Made by a program: the position numbers and the translations under genes
In this document: in pieces, positions 23,286 through 32,427 of the stretch
Position numbering within the stretch: position 1 is the first letter of the stretch
Layout: each line of letters starts with the position of its first letter
The notes under the pieces: generated by a model
The model's database searches: none
The model's input: the letters and a program-made list of their open reading frames with translations, nothing else
Told to the model about the DNA's origin: nothing
NCBI RefSeq assembly: GCF_014642075.1
Contig: NZ_BMIK01000019.1
Location: forward strand, 37,962 to 101,961
Direction: 5' to 3'
From: Parapedobacter defluvii
Lineage (GTDB): Bacteria > Bacteroidota > Bacteroidia > Sphingobacteriales > Sphingobacteriaceae
Length of the DNA stretch: 64,000 nucleotides

Positions 23286-24485
23286 TTGGACCAACATATT
23301 GCCTATTTACTAGCTCAATACAAGGCAGGACGCTGTACAATGGAGGAACTCAGCGAGCTGCAACAGCTTTTCGAATCGGAAACGCACCGGGAAGTATTGG
23401 AATCAGCGCTGATGAAGATGCTGCAGGAGAAAGGGGAAGCCCATCCATCCGTAGAACAAGCGTTAGCCCGTGTGCTACAGCATACGGACCGCCGATTGTA
23501 TGCACAATCGCCACTCAATGAGCTCAAATCAAAATCACGGAGCATCCAAAAGAGCGTAGTACACATCAATAACCGTTGGATAGCAGTGGCTGCCGCACTG
23601 CTACTGTGCGGTACAATAGGGTACTTCATCTGGCAGTATGAAAACCAGCCACAAGATACAGCCACGGTGGCACAGTCAAGTGCGCCTATCCAGCCGGCAA
23701 GCGGCAAAGCTACGCTGATGCTTCCCGACGGCCGGGTAATCAACCTCGGTAGCAATGGAAAGATTACGACCTTGGATATGGTCGAAGAAACAAAAGACCG
23801 TGTGATTTACCACTTGAATGACCAAGCTAAATCTAACATACCTCAACTGCACACCATCGCCACGCCAAGGGGTGGCACTTACCAGGTGCAGCTGGCCGAT
23901 GGTACGGAAGTATGGCTGAATGCCGCTTCATCCATTACCTTCCCCACACGGTTTACGGGAGAGACAAGGGAAATCGAGATACAAGGTGAGGTCTTTATAC
24001 AAGTAACCCCTCATAAAAATAGGCCGTTTTTGGTGCATACTGGCAGCCAGACAATCGAGGTGCTTGGTACGGCTTTCAATATTTCGGCATATGCCGACCA
24101 GCGGGAAATAACCACGGCCCTGGTAGAAGGCGGGCTGCGTGTCATCGATGGCGGCAACTCGGTACGGCTTACACCGGGTGAAATGGCCATCAATACACGA
24201 GGGAGCAGGCCCACGCTCGTGAAGGAAAAAGCAGATCTGGACCGGATACTGGCCTGGCGGAACGGTATTTTCCGATACAATGGTCAACCGATCGAAGACA
24301 TTATGGCCGAAGTGGGGAGATGGTATGACGTAGACGTACGGTTTGAGGGCGACGTATTCGCAAAACGCTTTGCCGGCGAAATATCACGGTTCCAAAACGT
24401 TACAGACGTGCTGGATATCATCGCGCTTACCGGCTCGGTTAACATTAAATTGGAAGGGAGGGAAATTATAGTAAAACCGCGCTGA
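23286..24485 (+). CDS. FecR-family anti-sigma factor (PUL B)
   Basis: 399 residues. The only sensible start is TTG at 23286 (reading MDQHIAYLLAQYKAGR); the next ATG, 18 codons in, would remove the conserved N-terminal sigma-binding helix. Layout: cytoplasmic helices 1-95, transmembrane segment about 98-116 (WIAVAAALLLCGTIGYFIW), periplasmic FecR domain with ATPRGGTYQVQLADGTEVWL and GEVFIQVTPHKNRPF, and a C-terminal DUF4974/STN-like domain (FRYNGQPIEDIMAEVGRWYD, ...DIIALTGSVNIKLEGREI). It would pass the signal from the STN domain of the following SusC to the sigma factor. Confidence 0.93.
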   Translation: MDQHIAYLLAQYKAGRCTMEELSELQQLFESETHREVLESALMKMLQEKGEAHPSVEQALARVLQHTDRRLYAQSPLNELKSKSRSIQKSVVHINNRWIAVAAALLLCGTIGYFIWQYENQPQDTATVAQSSAPIQPASGKATLMLPDGRVINLGSNGKITTLDMVEETKDRVIYHLNDQAKSNIPQLHTIATPRGGTYQVQLADGTEVWLNAASSITFPTRFTGETREIEIQGEVFIQVTPHKNRPFLVHTGSQTIEVLGTAFNISAYADQREITTALVEGGLRVIDGGNSVRLTPGEMAINTRGSRPTLVKEKADLDRILAWRNGIFRYNGQPIEDIMAEVGRWYDVDVRFEGDVFAKRFAGEISRFQNVTDVLDIIALTGSVNIKLEGREIIVKPR

Positions 24486-24509
24486 AATCTGAAAATTGAG
24501 GAGAAAAAT

Positions 24510-24560
24510 ACCTGAGGCGATAGCAGCGCCCCAGGTAAGATGTGGGTGCCTTACCCACAT
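24510..24560 (+). promoter_or_regulatory. Two consecutive hairpins between fecR and susC (PUL B)
   Basis: Hairpin 1 pairs ACCTGAGGCG (24510-24519) imperfectly with CGCCCCAGGT (24527-24536). Hairpin 2 is perfect: ATGTGGGT (24540-24547) with ACCCACAT (24553-24560). No T-run follows, so they resemble leader or mRNA-stability structures rather than a full terminator. Confidence 0.5.
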
Positions 24561-24602
24561 TGATCAATAACCGTATTAGAAACTATATTAATCAATTATC
24601 AA

Positions 24603-27600
24603 ATGTATAAAAATTTATGTGCATTTAGATGGGGTAGCTATGCCTCAACGAAACTGATCATCATCATGAAATTAATAGCCTTGCTGATTCCCTTGTTCGT
24701 CCTCAAATCGTATGGTACTTCGATTGCCCAGCAAGTCTCCATCCAAGTGAAGAATGCGACGCTCGAAGAGGTGATCGCCAGGCTAAGACCGCAAACTCCC
24801 TATAAATTCTACTATGACGTAGACATGATCAAAAAGGCTAATCCGCTCACGCTGGATATCGTAAACACAACCCTTGAAAACGCGCTGGAAAAATGCTTCG
24901 AAGGACAGCCTCTTTATTACTCCATCCGAAAGGGCATCGTGGTCATTCATCCGCGCGGAAAAGAGGCAACACCAGCGGCGTCCGAACCCGCTCTCCAACA
25001 GCAGACCGTGCGCGGTACCGTGCTGGACGAAAACCGCCAGCCACTGGAGGGGGTGAACATAAAGGTAAAAAATACGTCTGCCACCGCATTTACCGGCCGG
25101 AATGGCACGTTTGAAATTGCAGCAGATGGCACGCAAAACACGCTCGTCTTTTCTTACCTCGGATACCGCACGCAAGAGCAAGTGATCGTAGGAGACGAGC
25201 AGGATTTGCTCGTACGTATGGAACCTGAGGAAAAGGATATAGAAGAAGTGGTGGTGGTTGGATATGGTACACAGCTGAAGCGCGATGTAACAGGTGCAAT
25301 CACGTCCATCAAGGCGAAAGACCTGCGCGAACGGCCGGTTACCAGTGTGCGCCAGATGTTGCTTGGCAGGGGTGCCGGCGTATATGTAACAAACAACGGC
25401 AACAGGCCCGGAAACGAAGCAACGGTGCTCATCCGTGGCAGAAGGTCTTTCAATGCGGGTAACGATCCGCTCTACGTCATAGACGGCATACCGATAAACG
25501 GCGGATTCAACGATATCAATCCGGATGATGTCGCGTCTATCGAAATCCTTAAAGATGCTTCAGCGGTTGCCATCTACGGATCGCGGGGCGCTAACGGCGT
25601 GGTATTGATCACCACGAAACGCGGCGTATCCGGAGAGCCGTCCATCCGCTACAATGCATACTTCGGGCTGTCCAATCCCGTGCGCTATATCGACGTGATG
25701 GACGGTAATGCTTTTGCCGAGTACAAACGCGAATCACGCAGGGCATACGGACGGTACGATGACAGCGACCCCGAAGCGGACACCAAACTTTTTGAGCCTA
25801 TTGAACTCGAAATGCTCCAACGCGGGCAATATACCGACTGGCAGCGTCTATTGGTGCAAAATGGCCAGCGGCAAAACCACGAGCTGAATATATCCGGTGG
25901 CAGTGATAAAACCAATTATTCCGTATCATTGGGTTACTTCAATGAAAAGGGATACCTGCCGGGGCAGTATTTTACGCGCTATACATCGCGTATTAACCTG
26001 GATCAGGAAATCGGCCGGCGCATTAAATTTGGTCTCTCCACCTTAGGGTCTTTCAGCCAGCAGAGCTCGGCAAACTCCTTTGGGTTGTCGCTGTTTTCCA
26101 ACCCCTTATCAAAACCCTACGACGAAGCCGGCAACGTATTATTTTACCCTACAAACGATGTGACCATGCCAAACCCCATGGCAGATCTGGTAGATGGGGC
26201 GGTCATCAACCGGGCGAAGCGCTTCCGGTTGCTGACAAGCCTATACGGGCAGGTGAATTTTACCGATGACCTCTCCTACCGGATCAATGTAGGGCCAGAC
26301 CTGATCTATGCAGGTGGAGGCGATTTCAGGGCTTCCAATACCTCGGCACGCAACCAAGGGCTGTCGTCTGCGGGCGTAAATGGCGACCTTACACTGCTTT
26401 ACACCATTGAAAATTTACTTAACTATAAGAAAACTGTTGCCAATAAGCACCGGTTTGACGTCACTGCTCTCTACAGCATATCGGCACGCACCAACGAAGG
26501 GATGACAGCCGCTGTACAGGATCTTCCCGTAGACCAGTTTGAGTACTACAACCTAGGGGCTGCGTCACAGATAAACGGCGTGGGCAGCAGCTATGAGAAA
26601 TGGAGCATCCTTTCCTACATGGGCCGGATAAATTATTCGTTTGCCGATCGCTTGTCGCTCACGCTGACGGGGCGCGCAGACGGTTCTTCGCGTTTTTCAA
26701 CCGAGGAAAAGTGGGGCTTCTTCCCTTCCGCAGCCATTGCTTACAACCTGCACGAAGAGGCATTCCTGCGGCGACTGCCTGCACTCGATCAATTCAAAAT
26801 AAGGCTGAGCTACGGCAAGGTGGGTAATACGGGTATCAGTCCGTATGCCACGCAGGGTTTATTGGGTCGTACGGTGTACGAATTCGGTGGCTCGGAGGCT
26901 TATGGGTATCGCCCCATATCCATACGAAACGACCAACTGCGATGGGAATCTACAGCGTCTGCCAACTTAGGGATAGATTTTGCCTGGTTTGACAACCGCC
27001 TGAGCGGTACGCTGGAATTCTACCGTTCCAAAACGACCGACCTGTTGCTGCCCCGCGTGCTGCCCATCTCAGGTGGATTCGGTGAGGTATTGGAAAATGT
27101 GGGAGCTACGCGCAATACGGGTGTGGAAATTACCCTGTCTTCTACCAACATCCGCCGGGAGAACAGGGGTAACTTCACATGGATGACGGACTTCAATATC
27201 GCCACCAATAAGGAGGAGATACTCGAACTATCGCAGGGCAAGGTAGACGACGTGGGCAACCTGCGGTTCATCGGTAGGCCGATATCGGTCTATTACGACT
27301 ATAATAAAATAGGGATCTGGCAACTCGGGGAAGAGGAAGAGGCTGCAAAATTCAACTCATCAGTGGGCCAGGTACGGGTATTGGATCGCAATGGCAATGG
27401 CGCGGTAGACCAGGATGACCGCATGTATCTCGGCACAAGTGTGCCCAAATGGACGGGCGGGATGAACAACCGTTTCCAATATCGGGGTTTCGAACTTTCG
27501 ATTTTCGTGCAGGGACGCTGGGGGAACAAGTTCCGGAGCGAACCGCACCAAGGGAATACATTTGCCCTTCAGGGGCGGTATAACAACCTCGATGTGGATT

Positions 27601-27905
27601 ACTGGACCGAGAGCAACCCTACAAATGCCTATCCCCGGCCTAACTTTAACCAGGCACGTCAGTACGCATCTACACTCAACCTCTTTGATGCATCGTTCCT
27701 GCGGGTGCGGAATATCTATTTGGGATATGACTTCGCTCCCGGTATCGTCCGGCGTATTGCGGCACGTGCGCTCAATGTATATGCCAGCGTACAGGACCCA
27801 TTCATTGTATCGCCTTATGTGCAACAGCACAACGGTACCGACCCCGAAATATCGGGTAGCCCGTCACTGGTAACTTACACCTTGGGGATTAGGGCTAATT
27901 TTTAA
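24603..27905 (+). CDS. SusC-family TonB-dependent receptor with STN domain (PUL B)
   Basis: 1100 residues. After an extended N-terminus and signal region (LIIIMKLIALLIPLFVLKS) comes an STN domain at about 46-115 (VSIQVKNATLEEVIARLRPQ, IVVIHP). A carboxypeptidase-regulatory-like domain follows (about 133-210, VRGTVLDENRQPLEGVNIKV), then the VVVVGYGTQLKRDVTGAI box, the plug with DPLYVIDGIPINGG and ILKDASAVAIYGSRGANGV, and the barrel. The STN domain is the signalling module that contacts FecR, in agreement with the adjacent sigma/fecR genes. It pairs with the SusD encoded 20 bases downstream. Confidence 0.97.
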   Translation: MYKNLCAFRWGSYASTKLIIIMKLIALLIPLFVLKSYGTSIAQQVSIQVKNATLEEVIARLRPQTPYKFYYDVDMIKKANPLTLDIVNTTLENALEKCFEGQPLYYSIRKGIVVIHPRGKEATPAASEPALQQQTVRGTVLDENRQPLEGVNIKVKNTSATAFTGRNGTFEIAADGTQNTLVFSYLGYRTQEQVIVGDEQDLLVRMEPEEKDIEEVVVVGYGTQLKRDVTGAITSIKAKDLRERPVTSVRQMLLGRGAGVYVTNNGNRPGNEATVLIRGRRSFNAGNDPLYVIDGIPINGGFNDINPDDVASIEILKDASAVAIYGSRGANGVVLITTKRGVSGEPSIRYNAYFGLSNPVRYIDVMDGNAFAEYKRESRRAYGRYDDSDPEADTKLFEPIELEMLQRGQYTDWQRLLVQNGQRQNHELNISGGSDKTNYSVSLGYFNEKGYLPGQYFTRYTSRINLDQEIGRRIKFGLSTLGSFSQQSSANSFGLSLFSNPLSKPYDEAGNVLFYPTNDVTMPNPMADLVDGAVINRAKRFRLLTSLYGQVNFTDDLSYRINVGPDLIYAGGGDFRASNTSARNQGLSSAGVNGDLTLLYTIENLLNYKKTVANKHRFDVTALYSISARTNEGMTAAVQDLPVDQFEYYNLGAASQINGVGSSYEKWSILSYMGRINYSFADRLSLTLTGRADGSSRFSTEEKWGFFPSAAIAYNLHEEAFLRRLPALDQFKIRLSYGKVGNTGISPYATQGLLGRTVYEFGGSEAYGYRPISIRNDQLRWESTASANLGIDFAWFDNRLSGTLEFYRSKTTDLLLPRVLPISGGFGEVLENVGATRNTGVEITLSSTNIRRENRGNFTWMTDFNIATNKEEILELSQGKVDDVGNLRFIGRPISVYYDYNKIGIWQLGEEEEAAKFNSSVGQVRVLDRNGNGAVDQDDRMYLGTSVPKWTGGMNNRFQYRGFELSIFVQGRWGNKFRSEPHQGNTFALQGRYNNLDVDYWTESNPTNAYPRPNFNQARQYASTLNLFDASFLRVRNIYLGYDFAPGIVRRIAARALNVYASVQDPFIVSPYVQQHNGTDPEISGSPSLVTYTLGIRANF

Positions 27906-27925
27906 TACCTGCTTTATTATCAAAT

Positions 27926-29584
27926 ATGAATATCATGCAAAAAAAAGTTATATACTTCGTCGGAATCGCCGTCATTTGCCTTTCTTGCCACAAGGAACTC
28001 AACGAAGATGCGCGCAGCCAAGTCACCGACAACTACCTCAGCACACCGGAAGGGTTTGAAAGCGGGGTAAACGCCGCTTACAGCTTCTTAAGAAACTACT
28101 ACGGTAACGCTGCAGGTACCTTTCTAACCGAGGCAGGCACTGATACGTATACCATCGCTATAGGTGGCGACCGCGATTTTAATAATTACTCGCCAAATCT
28201 GGGTCCCACAAAAAGCCTGATCACGTCAACGTGGAATAATTTCTATATCGCTATAAACGCTTGCAATGCGGTCATCAGCCGGGGCCCCGGGATTCCGGGG
28301 CTGGATGAGGAGCTCCGGAACAGGCGGGTGGCCGAAGCCCGATTTCTGCGTGGGCTGTACTATTTCATACTGGTGCAAACATTTGGTCCTGTACATCTCT
28401 CGCTGGAGGAAACGCAGGGCGTGGTTACCACCGCTCAACGGGCGCCGTTGGCAACTATTTACGAAGCCATCGTGGCCGATTTGTCCTATGCGGTAGACAA
28501 CTTGCTGCCGGTAGCCGACCAGTACGGCCGGGCGACTAAGCCTGCGGCACAGCATCTGCTGGCGAAAGTGTACCTCACCCGTGGCTGGAGCGAAGCAAAA
28601 GCTCCGAATGACTTTGCCAATGCGGCCCTACTGGCCGAGCAGGTAATCAACGACAGCAAACATCAACTCTTGGAAGATTTTGCTAGTGTATTTGCTATCG
28701 GTACCGGCGAGCAAAACGATGAGGTGATTTTTTCCGTGCAATACGGACAAAATGTGCTCACGAATGGTGCCGGCAACCAAACTCACCTGCATTTCGTTCC
28801 AAAATACGATATTTTGCCCGGCATGAAGCGCGATGTGGAACTCGGCAGGCCGTTTTCTTACCTTCGCCCCACTGATTTTTCGCTGAACGAATTATATAAG
28901 CTCGGACCCGATGCCCGCGAAGAAAAGACGTTTATCCGGCTGTACCGCGCTAACAATCCGGGCACCTATACCATCCACGGCAGGCAGGTAGCGCTCCAGA
29001 TGGGAGATACGGCAATATTTTTCCCGAAAACCGAATTGACACCCGAAGAAGTGCTGGCAACAAATTACTCGGTATTCCCGCCGAGTAAGGTGGATGAGGG
29101 AAATTTCCCGACTTTGCGCAAACACTTGGATCCAAACCGCCCCGACCTGAATTACGAAGCGGGTTCACGGGATTTTATTGTGATGCGCCTCGCCGAGACG
29201 TACCTGATTGCTGCCGAAGCGTACCTAATGGCAGGGCAGCCCGAGAAGGCATTGCCCTTTGTAAACGCGGTGCGCAGACGCGCAGCAGCATGGGGTAAGA
29301 ATCCCGATGAAACCGCCAGCAATAAAGTGGCTATGGAAGTTGGGGTGAGCGACCTTTCCATCGATTTCATCCTGGATGAACGGGGGCGCGAGCTTTCAGG
29401 CGAGTGCTTGCGCTGGTTTGATCTTACGCGCGCCGGTAAACTGCTGGAACGGGTGAAAGCACACAATGAACTGGCAGCGGCCAACATAAAAGAGTACCAT
29501 GTGCTACGCCCCATCCCTCAATCGCAAATTGACCGTACCGACGGTGGCAACGCTGCCTTTCCACAAAACGAAGGTTACCAATAA
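27926..29584 (+). CDS. SusD/RagB-family lipoprotein (PUL B)
   Basis: 552 residues; signal MQKKVIYFVGIAVICLSC gives the lipidated Cys. SusD features include STWNNFYIAINACNAVISR, RFLRGLYYFILVQTFGPVHL, the RLAETYLIAAEAYLMAGQPEKAL helix, and the C-terminal DERGRELSGECLRWFDLTRAGKL and VLRPIPQSQIDRTDG motifs. It is co-transcribed with SusC and with the glycosidase gene that begins 10 bases after its stop. Confidence 0.96.
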   Translation: MNIMQKKVIYFVGIAVICLSCHKELNEDARSQVTDNYLSTPEGFESGVNAAYSFLRNYYGNAAGTFLTEAGTDTYTIAIGGDRDFNNYSPNLGPTKSLITSTWNNFYIAINACNAVISRGPGIPGLDEELRNRRVAEARFLRGLYYFILVQTFGPVHLSLEETQGVVTTAQRAPLATIYEAIVADLSYAVDNLLPVADQYGRATKPAAQHLLAKVYLTRGWSEAKAPNDFANAALLAEQVINDSKHQLLEDFASVFAIGTGEQNDEVIFSVQYGQNVLTNGAGNQTHLHFVPKYDILPGMKRDVELGRPFSYLRPTDFSLNELYKLGPDAREEKTFIRLYRANNPGTYTIHGRQVALQMGDTAIFFPKTELTPEEVLATNYSVFPPSKVDEGNFPTLRKHLDPNRPDLNYEAGSRDFIVMRLAETYLIAAEAYLMAGQPEKALPFVNAVRRRAAAWGKNPDETASNKVAMEVGVSDLSIDFILDERGRELSGECLRWFDLTRAGKLLERVKAHNELAAANIKEYHVLRPIPQSQIDRTDGGNAAFPQNEGYQ

Positions 29585-29594
29585 ACAGAGCAGC

Positions 29595-31502
29595 ATGTCA
29601 ATATCAAACAATAACTACCACAGGGCTTTCCTTGCGATAGGGCTATGCCTACTCCTTGTGGTAACCGCGCATAGTCAACAACGGCGGCAGTCTGCTGCTA
29701 CCGATTTATTCAGTCCCTGGGGTGTTTCAGCACACCCCTTGGCTGACCGCGAGTGGAATAAGATCGATTTTGCACTTACCAAAGTACGCGAGGCTGGAAT
29801 CCGGTGGTTGCGTGAAGACTTCCGCTTTTCACGGATTTGCCGCGACGCTGTGGATACATACTATTTTGAGGACTACGATAAATTGCTGGAAAAGGCCGAA
29901 AAAAACGGAATCCATGTGCTGCCCATATTGCAGGCATACGACAATGAACTGGCGCAGCATAGGCCCGACTTGGTGTCCATTTACGAGCACCCGGAGGAGT
30001 GGCGGCGGTTTGTGCGGGCCACAGTAGCCCACTATAGGGGAAAGCTGCGTCATTGGGAAATCTGGAATGAACCCGATGGCGGATTCTGGAAGCCCGCGCC
30101 GGATGCATCGCAATATGTACGGTTATTGAAGATCGCTTATGAAGAAATCAAAAAAATAGACACGGCAAACCGCGTGATCATCGGTGGGCTTATCTCCTGG
30201 AACGCCGAATATATGCAATCGCTGTACAATGCCGGGGCAAAGGGTTATTTTGATGCAGTGGCGGTGCATCCCTACCATCTTGGCCCCGATGCGAACCCCC
30301 AAGTGGCTTGGGAATACACTGATTTCCGGAAAGTATTGGCATCCAACGGCCAGCAGGATATCGAAATCTGGATAACCGAATCGGGAGGGACTTCGTTCAA
30401 AGGTCAGCTTATCAGCCAAAACCCCCGATTCATGCTGGATGCAATCGGGTTTGCCTTGAACAAATTGGACAGCCAACGTGCCGAGCCTGCTTCCATCGGG
30501 CTGGTTGTGTCTCCGCGTATTCCGAAAGGTAGCGTGCTAACACGCAAGCGGCCCTGGCTGCCCGGAGTTACCTTGAAACCGCTAACGCTAGTAGAACTTG
30601 CTGACATACCCCTTGCAGAATGCCCGGTGGTACTTGGCGCAGAGGGCCTCAACATTGATGAACCGGTACTCCAGGCATTGACGGCCTATGTAAAACGGGG
30701 CGGATTGCTGTTAGCAGTCAACAAGGTGCCCCTGCATACGGTTCACTTCCAGATAAGTGACGGCACCTGGCAGCGGGCAGACCGTTACAAACAGACCTAT
30801 GCAGCCCTCCGTATGGGACTCGATGCGTTTTGGACGGCCCCGCATGTTCCTCCGTACACATCGGACGTAACGCTCGGACCGGATGCGCGCGCGGCCGGTC
30901 TGCCATCCGTAGAAAACCTATATGTGGATCGGTTCCTGCATGGACGGAATATGCAAAAGGGAGATACGTATTTCCCGATTGTCAAAGCATTTCATGCGGG
31001 CAACTATATCGGTGATGGGATGGCTTTGTATACGTACGGCGACTGGAAAGGCGGTATTTTGATTAGTACGCTCGCTGTGGAAACTGGTTATTCGGAACGC
31101 GAGCAGGCTAACCTGCTCCAGCGGATGTATCTGACCTACCTTGCCGAGGGTATCCAAAAGATTTTTTGGTACGACCTTCACAACGATGGGGCCAACGAAG
31201 CGGAACGGGAACATAATTTTGGCTTGCTGCAATGGGATTGGACAGAAAAAGAGGCTTATCGTGCCTACCGCGAGATGACCGAACAACTGGGAGCCAATCC
31301 GAAATTCCTGCAATCAGTGCCCACAGGCAACGAGGCCGTCCGCGCGCTGTTGTTTCAACGGGGGGAGGACGATGCCATGGTGTTAACATCGTGGGCCAAT
31401 GAAGATAACCTCCCGTATCAGTTTGAATTGGGTGGTTACCGGATTGAGGGCAAAGGGAACGAGGTGCGTTTTCAAGTGATCAGCAACCTTGGGTTTGATT
31501 AG
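29595..31502 (+). CDS. Exported clan-A glycoside hydrolase (GH39-like barrel) with a large inserted domain
   Basis: 635 residues from the ATG at 29595 (signal peptide LAIGLCLLLVVTAHSQ); the frame extends upstream into susD without sense. A TIM barrel opens with FSPWGVSAHPL. The acid/base is E159 in HWEIWNEPDGGFW and the nucleophile E262 in IEIWITESGG, the spacing of retaining clan-A enzymes, and HPYHLGPDAN matches GH39/GH5-type loops. Between E262 and the last barrel strand (FWYDLHNDGA, about 515) lies an insertion of roughly 200 residues with a Rossmann-like stretch (CPVVLGAEGLN, LQALTAYVKRGGLLLAV), similar to the ThuA/glutamine-amidotransferase fold. It is the only hydrolase of PUL B. I cannot name the substrate. 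Confidence 0.82.
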   Translation: MSISNNNYHRAFLAIGLCLLLVVTAHSQQRRQSAATDLFSPWGVSAHPLADREWNKIDFALTKVREAGIRWLREDFRFSRICRDAVDTYYFEDYDKLLEKAEKNGIHVLPILQAYDNELAQHRPDLVSIYEHPEEWRRFVRATVAHYRGKLRHWEIWNEPDGGFWKPAPDASQYVRLLKIAYEEIKKIDTANRVIIGGLISWNAEYMQSLYNAGAKGYFDAVAVHPYHLGPDANPQVAWEYTDFRKVLASNGQQDIEIWITESGGTSFKGQLISQNPRFMLDAIGFALNKLDSQRAEPASIGLVVSPRIPKGSVLTRKRPWLPGVTLKPLTLVELADIPLAECPVVLGAEGLNIDEPVLQALTAYVKRGGLLLAVNKVPLHTVHFQISDGTWQRADRYKQTYAALRMGLDAFWTAPHVPPYTSDVTLGPDARAAGLPSVENLYVDRFLHGRNMQKGDTYFPIVKAFHAGNYIGDGMALYTYGDWKGGILISTLAVETGYSEREQANLLQRMYLTYLAEGIQKIFWYDLHNDGANEAEREHNFGLLQWDWTEKEAYRAYREMTEQLGANPKFLQSVPTGNEAVRALLFQRGEDDAMVLTSWANEDNLPYQFELGGYRIEGKGNEVRFQVISNLGFD

Positions 31503-31584
31503 CTGATTGCGTAACGCCAAGAGAAAACGCAAAGACGAACCGAATATAGGAATTGGCACGCTGAGCTTTCATCTTCAAACGGGC

Positions 31585-32286
31585 TTAATCGCAGCAAAGC
31601 TGCTCCACTGCCATTCGCGCTACCAGTGCCTGTGCGGCCATTGCTGTCGACGCAGGGTTCTGCCCGGTGATAAAAATGCCGTCTGTCTCGACATGCGGCG
31701 TAAACGGTATAATGGCATGGCCGAATTGGGCGCCGGATGCCTTAAGCCGATCCGTCAGACTGAACGGCAGATAGGGATGCCTTTTTAACAGGGCTTCTTC
31801 CGTAGGGGTAAATCCCGTGATGCGCACACCGTTCAATACGGCCGGGCGAAGCTTGGATAACGACAATACAGCTGCTACGCCGTGCCCTACCATCGCTACG
31901 GGGGTATCATTCAACAAGCATTCATACAACAGCTTTCCTACCTGCCGGTTGTCTGCCAAATCCCACAGCGCGCCGTGTCCATCGGCAATATACACGGCAT
32001 CATAAACCGTTGATCCGACCTCTTCGAGGCTCCAGGTATTGCCCATCTCCATCTGCGCCATGAAATCGTCCCGATAGGTTCTCACTTCGTCCGTGGTATG
32101 TTCGTCTTGTTCACTCAACGGATCTAAGGGTGGTCTGCCGCCCTTGGGACTGGCAACGGTAACTTCAAATCCAGCTCTAATAAACACATAGTAGGCATCG
32201 GTAAATGTACTCAACCATGCACCGGTCTGTTCTTTTTCGTCCGCCAGATCCGCATGGGACGTCAGGATCATCAAAAGTTTCTTCAT
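31585..32286 (-). CDS. DJ-1/PfpI-superfamily protein lacking the nucleophile Cys
   Basis: 233 residues from the ATG at 32286. The fold is clear: KKLLMILTSHAD, GFEVTVASPKGGRPPLDP (strand 2 with the conserved Pro loop), AVYIADGHGALWDL, and the nucleophile-elbow strand PVAMVGHGVAAVL. The elbow normally reads xxCHGxxxL; here the codon at 31885-31887 gives Gly in place of Cys. The acidic and His positions (GHGALWDLADN, VGHG) are kept. Large relatives of this type (Hsp31/YhbO-like, about 230 residues) act as glyoxalase or deglycase enzymes through that Cys, so this copy is either inactive or does something else. It stands alone, convergent with PUL B. Confidence 0.85.
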   Translation of the reverse strand: MKKLLMILTSHADLADEKEQTGAWLSTFTDAYYVFIRAGFEVTVASPKGGRPPLDPLSEQDEHTTDEVRTYRDDFMAQMEMGNTWSLEEVGSTVYDAVYIADGHGALWDLADNRQVGKLLYECLLNDTPVAMVGHGVAAVLSLSKLRPAVLNGVRITGFTPTEEALLKRHPYLPFSLTDRLKASGAQFGHAIIPFTPHVETDGIFITGQNPASTAMAAQALVARMAVEQLCCD

Positions 32287-32427
32287 ACGCCTTGTTAACG
32301 GCAAAATCAATGCAGTGTTTATGCCTTGGCACAAGTTTTAGCATTTTTTAACAATTCCATGAAGAAACGTTAATCCGGCCGAAAAAATGGCAGGGTTGTA
32401 CCGTCAATTTTGCACCCCGCCGATTTT

